Part shown: one piece after another, positions 17,856 to 27,439 of the stretch
Numbering within the stretch: the first letter of the stretch is position 1
Layout: each line of letters starts with the position of its first letter
Source of the DNA: Agaribacillus aureus
GTDB lineage: Bacteria > Bacteroidota > Bacteroidia > Cytophagales > Cyclobacteriaceae
Direction of reading: 5' to 3'
Length of the DNA: 64,000 nt
NCBI GenBank assembly: GCA_030442055.1
Contig: JAUJEB010000005.1
Coordinates: 248,001-312,000 of the forward strand
The notes under the pieces: model-generated
What the model was told of the DNA's origin: nothing
Seen by the model: the letters and a program-made list of their open reading frames with translations, nothing else
Databases searched by the model: none
Made by a program: the position numbers and the translations under genes

Positions 17856-19670
17856 ATGAAAGATTTACAAAAATTATACGGGCATCCATTACCCGCAAAT
17901 AGGAAGGGCTCCCTGTATAATGCTTTTCCCTATCCTACTAAGATTTCTCCAGAAGCCATAGCCATTTACATTGCTTGTCATACGAAAATAGAAGATACGG
18001 TGTTTGACCCTTTTTCGGGAAGTGGGACTACCGGCTTGGCAACACTTCTTTGTGATCAGCCTACCAAAGAAATGAAAGAAACTGCCCGACAATTGGGGGT
18101 GAAACCTGTTTGGGGCAAAAGAAACGCAATCCTCTATGAATTAGGATCGCTCGGAGCATTCATCGCTCAGGTAATGTGCAATCCTCCATCGTCAAAGCAG
18201 TTCAGTAAAATCGCAAAACAATTAGTATTTGAAACTGAAAAGGAAATAGGCGAAATCTATAAAGTAAAAGACCCTGATGGAAAATACGGTACACTCCGTT
18301 ATGCAATTTGGTCGGAAGTACTAATCTGTCCTTCATGCAAGCGACAAAGTACTTATTGGGACAATGCTGTAACAAGATCGCCCCTCAGCATTTCATCCGA
18401 GTTTAGTTGCTCTAAATGCAATCATCATGATGCGATTGTGAATATCGGACGAGCACAAGAAAAGGTGTTTGATCCTATGCTGAACAAAAAGCATTCCCGA
18501 AAGAAAAGAATCCCCGTTTGGCTCTATGGGCGAACAGATAAGAAAACCTGGAGCAGAAAAGCAACTGTAAAGGATATAAAGCAGTTGAAATCAGTTCAGA
18601 GTAAATTTTCTATGGGTGCAGTGCCGGTTCATGAAATGAATTGGGGTATTCTTCACCGTAAAGGTTATCACACGGGAATTAGTCATTTACATCACTTCTA
18701 CACAGACAGAAACCTAATTGTATTCTCAAGACTATGGGAAAAGACAAACGCGTATTCACCGGACATGAATGCTGCATTAAAACTTCTCTTGCTTAGTTAT
18801 AATGCTTCGCATTCCACGCTTATGTCAAGAGTTGTGGTCAAGCAAGAGAATAAAGACTTTGTAATCACAGGCGCTCAATCAGGTGTTTTATATATCAGTA
18901 ATCTGCCTGTTGAAAAGAACATCATTGATGGAGTGAGGCGCAAGATTAAGACCCTTACAGATTCATTCAAGCAGGTAGAGAAAAGCGAAAGTTCTGTACA
19001 GGTTTTTAACCAAAGCAGCACGGATATATCCATTTCCGAAAATTCGGTTGACTACGTATTTACCGATCCACCGTTTGGGGATTATATTCCTTATTCAGAA
19101 ATCAACCAAATCAATGAAGCCTGGCTTGGCCGCTTAACCGACAATCAAAATGAAGTAATTGTGAACTCGGCTCAAAAAAAGGGAGCGTATGAATATGCCG
19201 AATTAATGAAGCAGGTGTTTTCTGAAACGCATAGAGTGCTGAAAACTGACGGTAGGATGAGCCTTGTTTTTCATTCCGCTAAGGCTGAAATATGGCAAGC
19301 ACTGGTAAGAGCATTTAAGGAATCAGGTTTTGAAGTATCGCTTTCCAGTATTTTGGATAAGGTGCAGGGTAGCTTTAAGCAAGTTACCTCAACCATCAAG
19401 GTGCAAGGTGATCCGTTAATACTCCTTAATAAATCTAAGAAAAAAGTCAATGGAGCTTCGGTAAATGGATACAGAGACGAACAGGCCATCATTAAGGGAA
19501 TAGTAGGCAATGCCTATCACAGAGCAAACAGTGAAGATGAGAGAACACCGGAGCGTCTGTTTTCAAGATATGTAACCGCTTGTCTGGAATCAGGTATACC
19601 GGTATCCAAAAACGCAAAGCAGTTCTATAAAATCATTCAAAAAGAAGTATCGCAATTTCAGCATGTCTGA
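17856..19670 (+). CDS. DNA methyltransferase with zinc ribbon
   Basis: A protein of 604 residues from ATG 17856 (a GTG directly before it is possible). The SAM-binding motif I is FDPFSGSGTTG near residue 50. The catalytic motif is TDPPFGDY near residue 405, of the DPPY type used by N4-cytosine or N6-adenine DNA methylases. Between them two CxxC pairs (CPSCKRQ... and CSKCNHH, about 150-190) make a zinc ribbon, an unusual insert likely to bind DNA. YSEINQINEAWLG follows motif IV. It is part of the four-gene methylation island. It modifies DNA, probably as the host-protecting arm of a defence system; its target sequence is unknown. Confidence 0.88.
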   Translation: MKDLQKLYGHPLPANRKGSLYNAFPYPTKISPEAIAIYIACHTKIEDTVFDPFSGSGTTGLATLLCDQPTKEMKETARQLGVKPVWGKRNAILYELGSLGAFIAQVMCNPPSSKQFSKIAKQLVFETEKEIGEIYKVKDPDGKYGTLRYAIWSEVLICPSCKRQSTYWDNAVTRSPLSISSEFSCSKCNHHDAIVNIGRAQEKVFDPMLNKKHSRKKRIPVWLYGRTDKKTWSRKATVKDIKQLKSVQSKFSMGAVPVHEMNWGILHRKGYHTGISHLHHFYTDRNLIVFSRLWEKTNAYSPDMNAALKLLLLSYNASHSTLMSRVVVKQENKDFVITGAQSGVLYISNLPVEKNIIDGVRRKIKTLTDSFKQVEKSESSVQVFNQSSTDISISENSVDYVFTDPPFGDYIPYSEINQINEAWLGRLTDNQNEVIVNSAQKKGAYEYAELMKQVFSETHRVLKTDGRMSLVFHSAKAEIWQALVRAFKESGFEVSLSSILDKVQGSFKQVTSTIKVQGDPLILLNKSKKKVNGASVNGYRDEQAIIKGIVGNAYHRANSEDERTPERLFSRYVTACLESGIPVSKNAKQFYKIIQKEVSQFQHV

Positions 19671-19685
19671 GAAATTATAGAAAAC

Positions 19686-21728
19686 TTGGAAGTCATAGCA
19701 GCAGACATATCAAACAAAAAGCACTTAGGCCAGTATTTCTCAGGTAATGCCATAGCTTCATTGCTTGCTCATTTGGCCGATTACCAAAAAGCAAGGTCGG
19801 TGATTGATCCTATGAGTGGAACCGGAGATATGATTGCTGCTTGTGAACCTTCAACGAATCCAGATAAACACTACTACGGAGTTGAAATTGACCATGATGT
19901 TATTGAGCAATCAATCCAACGGTTTCAGTCCAACCCAAATGTTAAGCTGCTCGACGGTAATGTATTCAAGCCGAACATTATTCGTCAACTCGCATCTAAT
20001 TCATACGATTTGGTTATAACAAACCCGCCCTATGTACGGTATCAGACCATCAATGACAACAAGGTGAACCAACCGGAATCGCTTGGCACTCCGGAAATAA
20101 AGGAAAACCTCATTGCATCGCTACCTCTTTTCAAACACCTTGATGCGAAAGACAGAGAGTTATTTAGCGTTCTGATCTCTAACTATTCTGGCTTGGCCGA
20201 TTTAGCCGTCCCATCTTGGTTTTTGTGTGCACTAATTACCAAAGTCGGAGGGAAAATTGCTATGGTCGTTCCTCAAACATGGCTCAACAGGAACTATGCC
20301 GGAGTAATTCACTATTTATTGCTCAAATGGTTCCAAATTGAATACATTGTTGAGGATGCTAATTCTGCTTGGTTTCAAAGCGCACAGGTGAAAACTACAC
20401 TGATTGTAGCAAAGCGCATAGAAAGAAAAGAATTAATAAGCACTTGGAAAAAGGAATGCCTTACATACTGTTCAGTTTTTTCGGCTGCAAGGAACGAAAA
20501 CAGCCTGATCGGTAAAATATTTCCAAGTCAACCTCAGCCGGAAAAGCGTTTCGTAAAAACTATCAACAACGGTAAGCATCAAAATGGGCTGTTCGCCACG
20601 AGTAAGATCAGACTTGCAGACTTTGCTAATGACCTGAAAAAAAATACAGCAAATCAGAGATGGTTTCGCTTGGTTGAACCGGAACAGGTAGAAACAACCC
20701 TTGGAACCAATAGCTTAAAAGTGCCCTCAAAACTTAGAAGTTGGTTGGAAAATAGAACCGATCAATTTCAATCGTTATATGATATTGGCGTTAATGTAAG
20801 TCAGGGACTGCGTACCGGAGCCAATATCTTTTTCTATATGGATATTGTTGAGTCAGTAGGTGAAGGAATAATTGCCCGGCCTGGAAAACCATTTGAGCCA
20901 AAGTCAATCCTGATACCATCCGAGTTTTATAGAGAAGTAATACGGAAACAATCTGAACTGGATGAATCATTTGACACATCCGCCTTTGTACCCAAAGGTA
21001 TTGTACTTAGTCTCCAAAGTGGAATATGTCAGGAAGATTTAAAGGCTCTAAAAGGAATTAATATAGTGGTTGAGCATTCTTACCAAGTGCTCCCTGAAGA
21101 ATTGAGCAAACACATTTGCAGGGCAACAAAGCTAAACATAGGAACAAAAGACAACCCTAAATTTATTCCTGTGCTTTCAGCAGTTGCACCAAACGTAAAA
21201 GCATGGAATCCAAACAGGCCAAAGGAGCTTCCCCGTTACTGGTATATGCTTCCCCCATTCACTAAAAGGCATTGTCCCGACCTGTTTATCCCAAGAGTAA
21301 ACGGCCTTCATCCGTTCACAAGACTAAACAACGGTTGTAAATATTTGATTGATGCCAATTTCTCTACGCTTTGGATTTCAGATGATAGCCATAAATTCAA
21401 CCATTACGCAATACTTGCTCTGCTGAACAGTAGCTGGTGCATTGTTGCTATGGAGGAATATGGTACTGTAATGGGTGGGGGTGCCTTGAAATTGGAAGCG
21501 ACTCAAATAAAAAAGCTGCCAGTCCCTGTTCTTTCTGCCGGTTCGGTAGAAAAACTATCTACACTCGGTAAACGATTAGCACATACACCAAACGACACCA
21601 ACAAGACTTTAGCGCAAATTGATCGGATAGTGATTGCTGCATTGGGATTTGAAACGGAATTAGAAAACAAAATTGCCAACCTGATTTCATTGAAAGATCA
21701 GCTCTTGAATCAAAGGAATAGTAAATGA
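19686..21728 (+). CDS. N6-adenine DNA methyltransferase, Eco57I/TaqI-like
   Basis: A 680-residue protein. I chose the TTG at 19686 because the conserved HLGQYFSGN motif lies only 13 codons in, and the next ATG would delete it. Motif I is VIDPMSGTGDMI (about 39-50) and the catalytic motif IV is NPPYVRYQ (about 114-121), typical of gamma-class adenine methylases. The C-terminal part (about 350-680) looks like a target-recognition region (LKLEATQIKKLPVPVL). There is no nuclease motif. It overlaps the next gene by ATGA. It probably modifies one DNA sequence on its own or as the partner of the following large protein. Confidence 0.86.
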   Translation: MEVIAADISNKKHLGQYFSGNAIASLLAHLADYQKARSVIDPMSGTGDMIAACEPSTNPDKHYYGVEIDHDVIEQSIQRFQSNPNVKLLDGNVFKPNIIRQLASNSYDLVITNPPYVRYQTINDNKVNQPESLGTPEIKENLIASLPLFKHLDAKDRELFSVLISNYSGLADLAVPSWFLCALITKVGGKIAMVVPQTWLNRNYAGVIHYLLLKWFQIEYIVEDANSAWFQSAQVKTTLIVAKRIERKELISTWKKECLTYCSVFSAARNENSLIGKIFPSQPQPEKRFVKTINNGKHQNGLFATSKIRLADFANDLKKNTANQRWFRLVEPEQVETTLGTNSLKVPSKLRSWLENRTDQFQSLYDIGVNVSQGLRTGANIFFYMDIVESVGEGIIARPGKPFEPKSILIPSEFYREVIRKQSELDESFDTSAFVPKGIVLSLQSGICQEDLKALKGINIVVEHSYQVLPEELSKHICRATKLNIGTKDNPKFIPVLSAVAPNVKAWNPNRPKELPRYWYMLPPFTKRHCPDLFIPRVNGLHPFTRLNNGCKYLIDANFSTLWISDDSHKFNHYAILALLNSSWCIVAMEEYGTVMGGGALKLEATQIKKLPVPVLSAGSVEKLSTLGKRLAHTPNDTNKTLAQIDRIVIAALGFETELENKIANLISLKDQLLNQRNSK

Positions 21729-24700
21729 GTGAGACCAGGATAGATATTGAGGCAGCAAAACAGTCCTTATTGGACAGCATCAATTTGATAGCTGCGGGAA
21801 AGAATGAGCAAGTTGTCAGGGATAGCTTCACATCCTACTTGAGACAGATATTTCCAGACCAACCGAAATGGGTCGTTAGACATATTCAAGGGAGTGAATC
21901 AGCGGTTAAGATTTCCAAAGGAGAAAAAGCAAGCACGGGTTTTGTTGATAATCTGGTGGACTTGTCTGCCATAGAGTACGAAGGGAACCTCACGGTAAAA
22001 TCAAAATACGAGACCGGATATAATCAGGTTAAGGACTATTGTTCCGGCTTGATAAACAAAGGACATGATCCTGAATTAGTAATCGGTATCCTTTCCGATA
22101 CTGTGCGGTGGTATGCCTATGAAATTGATTTGGAACAGCTACCGGAAGGTCAGTGCACAAGGGATAATATTATTCTGAATGAGATAGAATACATTGATTG
22201 TTCAACAGTTAATGACAAGACAGCAAAGGATCTTGTAAGGTTTCTATACACCTATCTTGGAAGAATTGGCGCACGTCCAGTTACAGCGTATTCGATCGCC
22301 AAAGATTTAGGTTTTGATAGCCATTTTTGCCAAGTTCATATTAACTCGCTGAAAGCAAGTGTTACGAAAGCCTTTGAGGACAATCCCAAGTATGCTGACT
22401 TGATCGCTCAACTGTGGTGCAGTTTTGTCAGCTATTTGAGGGAAGAAGGCGTTTCAAATCAATTTGATTTCGTAACCTATGTGGATGAGTATTACATCCA
22501 AACCCTGGGTAAGTTAATCTGTGCCAATTACATCGAGAACAGGGCGCTGAGTTCTGATGAGAAAGAACTAAGGTCAATCCTGGATGGAACCTTTTTTGAG
22601 AACAAAGGTCTGATCAACTTTGTTGAATATGATTATTTTGGTTGGTTAACCACAGAACCGTATTTCACCGATCTTTTACCCGTTGCCACTGCTATTCAGC
22701 AAGACTTAACCGCCTACAACTTTAAGGCTATACCTGAAGAAGACCTCTTTGGCAGGTTAATGGCACAGTTAGCACATCGTTCACAGCGATTGTTACTCGG
22801 ACAGGAATGGACGCCAAACTGGTTATCTCATCAATTAGTATCCCATGTGTCTGGAAATATACCTGACACAGAACATCTACGATTGATCGATATGTGTTGT
22901 GGCTCAGGGTCCATGATAGTTGAAACGGTAAAGATTGCCAAGAGCAGAATTGAAGACATTGAACCCCAAGCATCGCATGAAAGGAAACTGCAACTCCTTA
23001 TTCAGTCAATAACAGGTTTCGACATAGACCCACTGGCAGTTATACTCTCCAAAATAAACTGGGTATTAACTGCAATGGATTGGCTGCAACCACTCGGTGC
23101 TCATGCTGTTTCCATACCTGTATATCATGCCGATTCATTATTCGCCATAACTCCCTTATCCAACAATATTGACGATCAAGATGAGCCGGTATATTCCCTT
23201 AAAATTGCTGAATACTCTATTGACTTACCTGAATATCTTATATCACCGGAGTACAGCAGACTCTTTGATGCATTGGTCAACACAAGCTATCGGGTTATCA
23301 CAGACAATCCAGAAGAAGCTGAAACAAGAATAAGCGATAGCCTGCTTGAGTTTTACTACGATTCTATAATAGCCGACCTTGATCTTGAAATCCCTGACGA
23401 TAAGAAAGTACAAATTCTAACCTTCCTAAAAGAGCTAATTACTACGATTGACCAACTGAATAGAGATGGGAGAAACGGAATATGGGCGTACATCTTACGG
23501 AACAGCTTTAGACCCGGATTGGTTGCAGGTCAGTTCAATGGGGTAGTTTCAAATCCACCCTGGCTTGCGCTCAGCAAAATAGCGGACAATCCATATCAGG
23601 CCATTCTAAAATACAAGGCAGAGGCTTTTGATATTAAGCCTCCGGGTTCTTCCCACCTGCACATTGAATTAGCGACTATCTTTTTGCTTCATGCAATACA
23701 GAAATACCTAATTGAAGATGCACAAATTGGGTGCATTGTGCCTGATACAATCCTCAATGGTCATCATCACAACCCATTTAGGAAGTTCCAGTTCTTTACT
23801 TGCTCAGAATCTATCGCCTTTGATGTTGCAGAGATTTGGAAAGTACAAGAACACGTATTCAAGAACAACGCTGTAATTCTCTTTGGAACGAAAAGCAATC
23901 CAGATGTTAGCTCCGAACAACCTATTCCGGGAAAGTTGGCCCTTGACGATGGAACATTAACACCAACAACTTTTTATCGGAATAGGCAAGGAGAAAGAAC
24001 CGCATGGAGCGAGCAACAGTTATCCAGTGATGCGTCCGGTTTCTACGTTCCAGCTAATTTCAGGCAAGGAGCTGACATCATGCCCCGAAAACTCTTGTTT
24101 TATGAAACTTCCCCTTCAACTGATGACAGATTTTTGAACGTAAAATCAATAGATACTACAACAAGTGACATCGCCTTTACGGTAAAGGACGCAAAAAAGC
24201 ATCAATCGTTTTCTATAAGCCCAAGACTGCTTCCAGAAGAATTATTTTTTGACATTATTACATCTAACTTACTTATACCGTTCGACCTTGCACCAGTTCA
24301 AAAGGCCCTGCTTCCTATCCGAAAGAATAATTCGGGAAATTGGGAAATGATCCCACAGGCAGAGGTATATGGCAAAAGCGCCTCAACACGCAACACATTT
24401 CAGGAAATATGCTCAGAAATTGATTCTAGCAATGGAAATATCTCAACTTTATTCGAATTGATTGATGTAAGAGGAAAACTTTCACAACAGGTCATATCCG
24501 ATGAGGGTTACATAGTTATTACAGGTGCAGGTGGTGGTAAGGTCTGCTCTGCATTTATTGCGCTTGATGATTACTGTTCGGGCAGGTTAATTATGGATCA
24601 AACTGTTTACTGGGCGCAGGTCCAAACAGAAGATGAAGCTATCTATTTAAGTGGTTTGCTCAACAGCTCTGCAATTAATTTAATTATTGAGGATTTTCAG

Positions 24701-24982
24701 CCAAGAGGGGCATTTGGAAAAAGACACGTACATAAACTACCATTTGGAGTGACGCCTCCATTTGATTCAGAGCAAGCAGCCCATCAGGATGTAGTAGAAA
24801 AAACACGAGCATTGATTCAGGAATATGACTCTTTGAAAACTACCAATGAAGATGTAGGAACTTTATTAAACCCCAACACTGGAGCGCTTAGCAGAAGAAG
24901 ACAAAAGTTATTACAATTCATACAGAGCCTTACAACATACAATGAATATGAGGAAGCATGTAGGTCGTTATATGGAGTTTAA
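21725..24982 (+). CDS. Large N6-adenine DNA methyltransferase with possible nuclease-like N-terminus
   Basis: A 1085-residue protein. The methylase core has motif I LIDMCCGSGSMIVE (about 390-403), the acidic GFDIDPLAVILSKINW, and the catalytic NPPWLALSK (about 612-620). The C-terminus contains a target-recognition-like end (FGKRHVHKLPFGV). The first 140 residues (FVDNLVDLSAIEYEGNL, then GYNQVKDYCSGL) resemble the HsdR_N / PD-(D/E)xK order 'D...ExK...Q..Y', but the usual Lys is Glu 86. It may be a type IIG-like fused nuclease-methylase or a dead nuclease. It is the last gene of the island, coupled by ATGA to the one before. There is no helicase. Confidence 0.85.
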   Translation: MSETRIDIEAAKQSLLDSINLIAAGKNEQVVRDSFTSYLRQIFPDQPKWVVRHIQGSESAVKISKGEKASTGFVDNLVDLSAIEYEGNLTVKSKYETGYNQVKDYCSGLINKGHDPELVIGILSDTVRWYAYEIDLEQLPEGQCTRDNIILNEIEYIDCSTVNDKTAKDLVRFLYTYLGRIGARPVTAYSIAKDLGFDSHFCQVHINSLKASVTKAFEDNPKYADLIAQLWCSFVSYLREEGVSNQFDFVTYVDEYYIQTLGKLICANYIENRALSSDEKELRSILDGTFFENKGLINFVEYDYFGWLTTEPYFTDLLPVATAIQQDLTAYNFKAIPEEDLFGRLMAQLAHRSQRLLLGQEWTPNWLSHQLVSHVSGNIPDTEHLRLIDMCCGSGSMIVETVKIAKSRIEDIEPQASHERKLQLLIQSITGFDIDPLAVILSKINWVLTAMDWLQPLGAHAVSIPVYHADSLFAITPLSNNIDDQDEPVYSLKIAEYSIDLPEYLISPEYSRLFDALVNTSYRVITDNPEEAETRISDSLLEFYYDSIIADLDLEIPDDKKVQILTFLKELITTIDQLNRDGRNGIWAYILRNSFRPGLVAGQFNGVVSNPPWLALSKIADNPYQAILKYKAEAFDIKPPGSSHLHIELATIFLLHAIQKYLIEDAQIGCIVPDTILNGHHHNPFRKFQFFTCSESIAFDVAEIWKVQEHVFKNNAVILFGTKSNPDVSSEQPIPGKLALDDGTLTPTTFYRNRQGERTAWSEQQLSSDASGFYVPANFRQGADIMPRKLLFYETSPSTDDRFLNVKSIDTTTSDIAFTVKDAKKHQSFSISPRLLPEELFFDIITSNLLIPFDLAPVQKALLPIRKNNSGNWEMIPQAEVYGKSASTRNTFQEICSEIDSSNGNISTLFELIDVRGKLSQQVISDEGYIVITGAGGGKVCSAFIALDDYCSGRLIMDQTVYWAQVQTEDEAIYLSGLLNSSAINLIIEDFQPRGAFGKRHVHKLPFGVTPPFDSEQAAHQDVVEKTRALIQEYDSLKTTNEDVGTLLNPNTGALSRRRQKLLQFIQSLTTYNEYEEACRSLYGV

Positions 24983-25539
24983 TTCCGACGCCTTACATTC
25001 ATACATCAACAATTTCTATCTAAATCGCTATTTCCTTCTCAGTTCCTAAATTGCTCGTATGTCCTCAATTAAAAGAATTTTCGCTTCCTCATCTACATTA
25101 AATTGGTTCGAAATTTTGAAGTTATTGTCCACTGGATTATTTCTAAAAAGAATACTGTTGGTTTCACAAGATCAACAGTTTATGACCAATAAAAGTAAGG
25201 GCAAGACCCTCCAATTTCTCAATTTTAACTTGTTGATAACCCAAAAATTTTGACTATTAATTGCCCTTTAAAAAATTGTGGCAGATGACGCAGGATCAAT
25301 AGGCGTTGTACCGATAAGCAATAACGTTAATAGCTGCCACCTATCCGGAATGAGTGGCTTCGGTCAGACTTACGCTTGCACCAACCATATTCGCTAAGTA
25401 TTGCACCTCACACTTACCCTGTAGCTTTAGGCCAACACCTCATTGCAATCCATTAAAAATCTAGTAAATTCGGTCGTCATCTATTCGCTCTACGCGGAAA
25501 TTGCGCCGAATCGCCAGAAGTTTTGTCTAATTTGAACCA
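24983..25539. other. Intergenic region after the methylase island
   Basis: About 560 bases. A weak open frame at 25059-25253 has no family resemblance and is probably chance. I see no tRNA half or integrase trace that would mark the island's right end. Confidence 0.5.
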
Positions 25540-26214
25540 ATGAAAATCACATTAACAATAATACTAACGGTTTTGACTTTCCAATGCTCTATAGGACAAG
25601 TTGCGATCATCCAAGATCCGGATGGTTGGACAAATGTTCGTAAAGAACCAAATGGACAATCGAAAATAATTCATAAAATTTATGAGAATGAAGTCTTTTG
25701 GTATGACGATGAAACCACTGACCATCAGAAAGATTGGATTTCAATTTACATTCCGAAAAACGACTATTGTTTAGGTAAAAGTGAACCTCCTTACCTGGCA
25801 GGTTTCATTCATAAATCCAGGTTATTGCCCCTTGAAAAACTAGATCCTTGCAAAGGAAAAGCCTTTTCATTTAAATACGTATTAAGTGAATTTAATCCAA
25901 CTAATCGAATTATTGACAAGCAAGACGGGAAGTGGATTACGCAGATTGACGGAAGGCCTGTTTGGGGAACTGATGGGAATTTACCAAAAATTCAGGTTGA
26001 TGACATAGTCGTTGAAATTGACGGGCAGTTATTGATTATTAATAAAGTGTTTTATGCTGACCTGTATGAATGTAATCATGCTTTCTCAGTGTATAAAAAT
26101 GGGGAAATCTACTTTGTTCACCAGTGGAATAGTGATGGAGCAGGTGCTTACGAAATTGTTTGGGTATTGGAAAAAAATAGACTAAGGCAGAGACTGGTAG
26201 GATCAGTGATTTAA
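25540..26214 (+). CDS. Secreted SH3-like domain protein
   Basis: A 224-residue exported protein: signal peptide MKITLTIILTVLTFQCSIGQ, then a bacterial SH3-type module at about 22-95 (DPDGWTNVRKEPNGQSKII, ending in AGFIHKSRL). The C-terminal half is unrecognised. In related Bacteroidota proteins SH3-like modules mediate binding to cell wall or to other proteins; nothing points to an enzyme. It is a single gene with no operon partner. Confidence 0.7.
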   Translation: MKITLTIILTVLTFQCSIGQVAIIQDPDGWTNVRKEPNGQSKIIHKIYENEVFWYDDETTDHQKDWISIYIPKNDYCLGKSEPPYLAGFIHKSRLLPLEKLDPCKGKAFSFKYVLSEFNPTNRIIDKQDGKWITQIDGRPVWGTDGNLPKIQVDDIVVEIDGQLLIINKVFYADLYECNHAFSVYKNGEIYFVHQWNSDGAGAYEIVWVLEKNRLRQRLVGSVI

Positions 26215-26464
26215 ACAAATCAGGTAATCATAACCTATCTGCTTTAGGACGCCGTGGAATGAATCCGTTATTTTATAAGGGTGCGTGACGATAAAATACG
26301 ATGAGTCGATCAATTCCTTGTCTTTTAAGTGATGTATGTCAGCTTAGTACCCAAAACGGAAGTTGCCTATCCACTTATCAGCAGGTATTTCGGTGGTTAT
26401 TAATGACTATTTAATTAGCACAAGCGATTCAATTCTTATATTTTTATAATCATTAAGTAAAATT

Positions 26465-27181
26465 ATGAGCATAAAAAAGATCGTCAAAGAATTTGTGCCC
26501 CCTATCGTTTTAAAGGCTTTTCCTCGTCCGGTGCCATCTGAGCGACGTTATTTCGGGGCGGATGATCTTGATGAAAAATTAGAAAAATATCTTCATTATG
26601 ATAATGGATTTTTCGTAGAACTTGGTGCCAATGACGGAAAAACACAGTCAAACACGCTTTATTATGAAAAGTATAGAGGTTGGCGGGGTGTTTTAATCGA
26701 GCCGATTCCTCAAAATTTTCTAAAATGCCGTAAAACCCGGTCACCGGAAAATCACATCGTATGCAATGCCTGCACTTCATTCGATTACCAGGAAAAATTT
26801 GTGGAGATCATTTATGCTAACCTGATGTCTACGGCCCCTGGCTTGGATTCCGACCTGAAAGATCCTATGGAGCACGCCAAAACCGGCAAACAGTATTTGG
26901 CAAAAACGGAAGATAATTTTATTTTTGGCGCTTTGGCCAAACCACTGAATGAGATCCTTATGGAAGCCCGGGCTCCCCGGCAAATTGATTTCCTGTCACT
27001 GGATGTAGAAGGTGCGGAGATGGAAGTGTTAAAGGGAATTGATTATGATCAATTCCGCTTTGTGTATATGTGCATTGAAAGTAGAGGCATTGAAAGGATC
27101 GAACATTTTTTAAATGAGAAAGGATATGAAATGATAGAAAAGATCACTTTCCACGACTACGTATTCAAACTCAAAAATTAA
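26465..27181 (+). CDS. FkbM-family methyltransferase
   Basis: A 238-residue SAM-dependent methyltransferase of the FkbM type. Motif I is FVELGANDGKTQSNT (about 51-65), followed by GVLIEPIPQNF and the family's closing IDFLSLDVEGAEMEVLKGID (about 174-193). FkbM enzymes O-methylate sugars or small metabolites, often polysaccharide components. No glycosyltransferase neighbours are visible, so the substrate cannot be guessed. Confidence 0.9.
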   Translation: MSIKKIVKEFVPPIVLKAFPRPVPSERRYFGADDLDEKLEKYLHYDNGFFVELGANDGKTQSNTLYYEKYRGWRGVLIEPIPQNFLKCRKTRSPENHIVCNACTSFDYQEKFVEIIYANLMSTAPGLDSDLKDPMEHAKTGKQYLAKTEDNFIFGALAKPLNEILMEARAPRQIDFLSLDVEGAEMEVLKGIDYDQFRFVYMCIESRGIERIEHFLNEKGYEMIEKITFHDYVFKLKN

Positions 27182-27304
27182 AAAATACTTATTTACACCT
27201 TTTCGACATGAAGCGTAGCCTATTTAAGGTCCCTTGGGGTTGTAACGCCTCCAAAAATCCGTACCGTTTGAAAGCATAAAATTTTTAACTTTAAATAGCC
27301 AAAG

Positions 27305-27373
27305 ATGAAAAAGAAGAAACGCCCAAAATCTCAAATTATCAAAGCCGTAAAGGAGCACAATTGTTGCCAATGA
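27305..27373 (+). pseudogene. Possible IS3-type orfA remnant
   Basis: Twenty-two codons starting MKKKKRPKSQIIKAVKEH, then stopping. The beginning matches the usual start of IS3-family orfA transposases ('MKK-x-R-x-x-SQII-x-x-x-KEH'). Nothing of the rest of the transposase or of inverted repeats is visible. It may be a trace of an old insertion, or chance. Confidence 0.25.
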
Positions 27374-27439
27374 ATAGGTATCATGACTGTGGGCCCACTT
27401 TATTTGCAATATTTGTAGAACAATTAACATAATTTCATC

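Noticed and set aside
17529-24982. DISARM, BREX or type I restriction locus
   Set aside because: No helicase, PglZ phosphatase, HsdR or HsdS-type gene present.
25059-25253. 64-codon open frame after the methylase island
   Set aside because: No signal, motif or ribosome site; composition like random AT-rich DNA.
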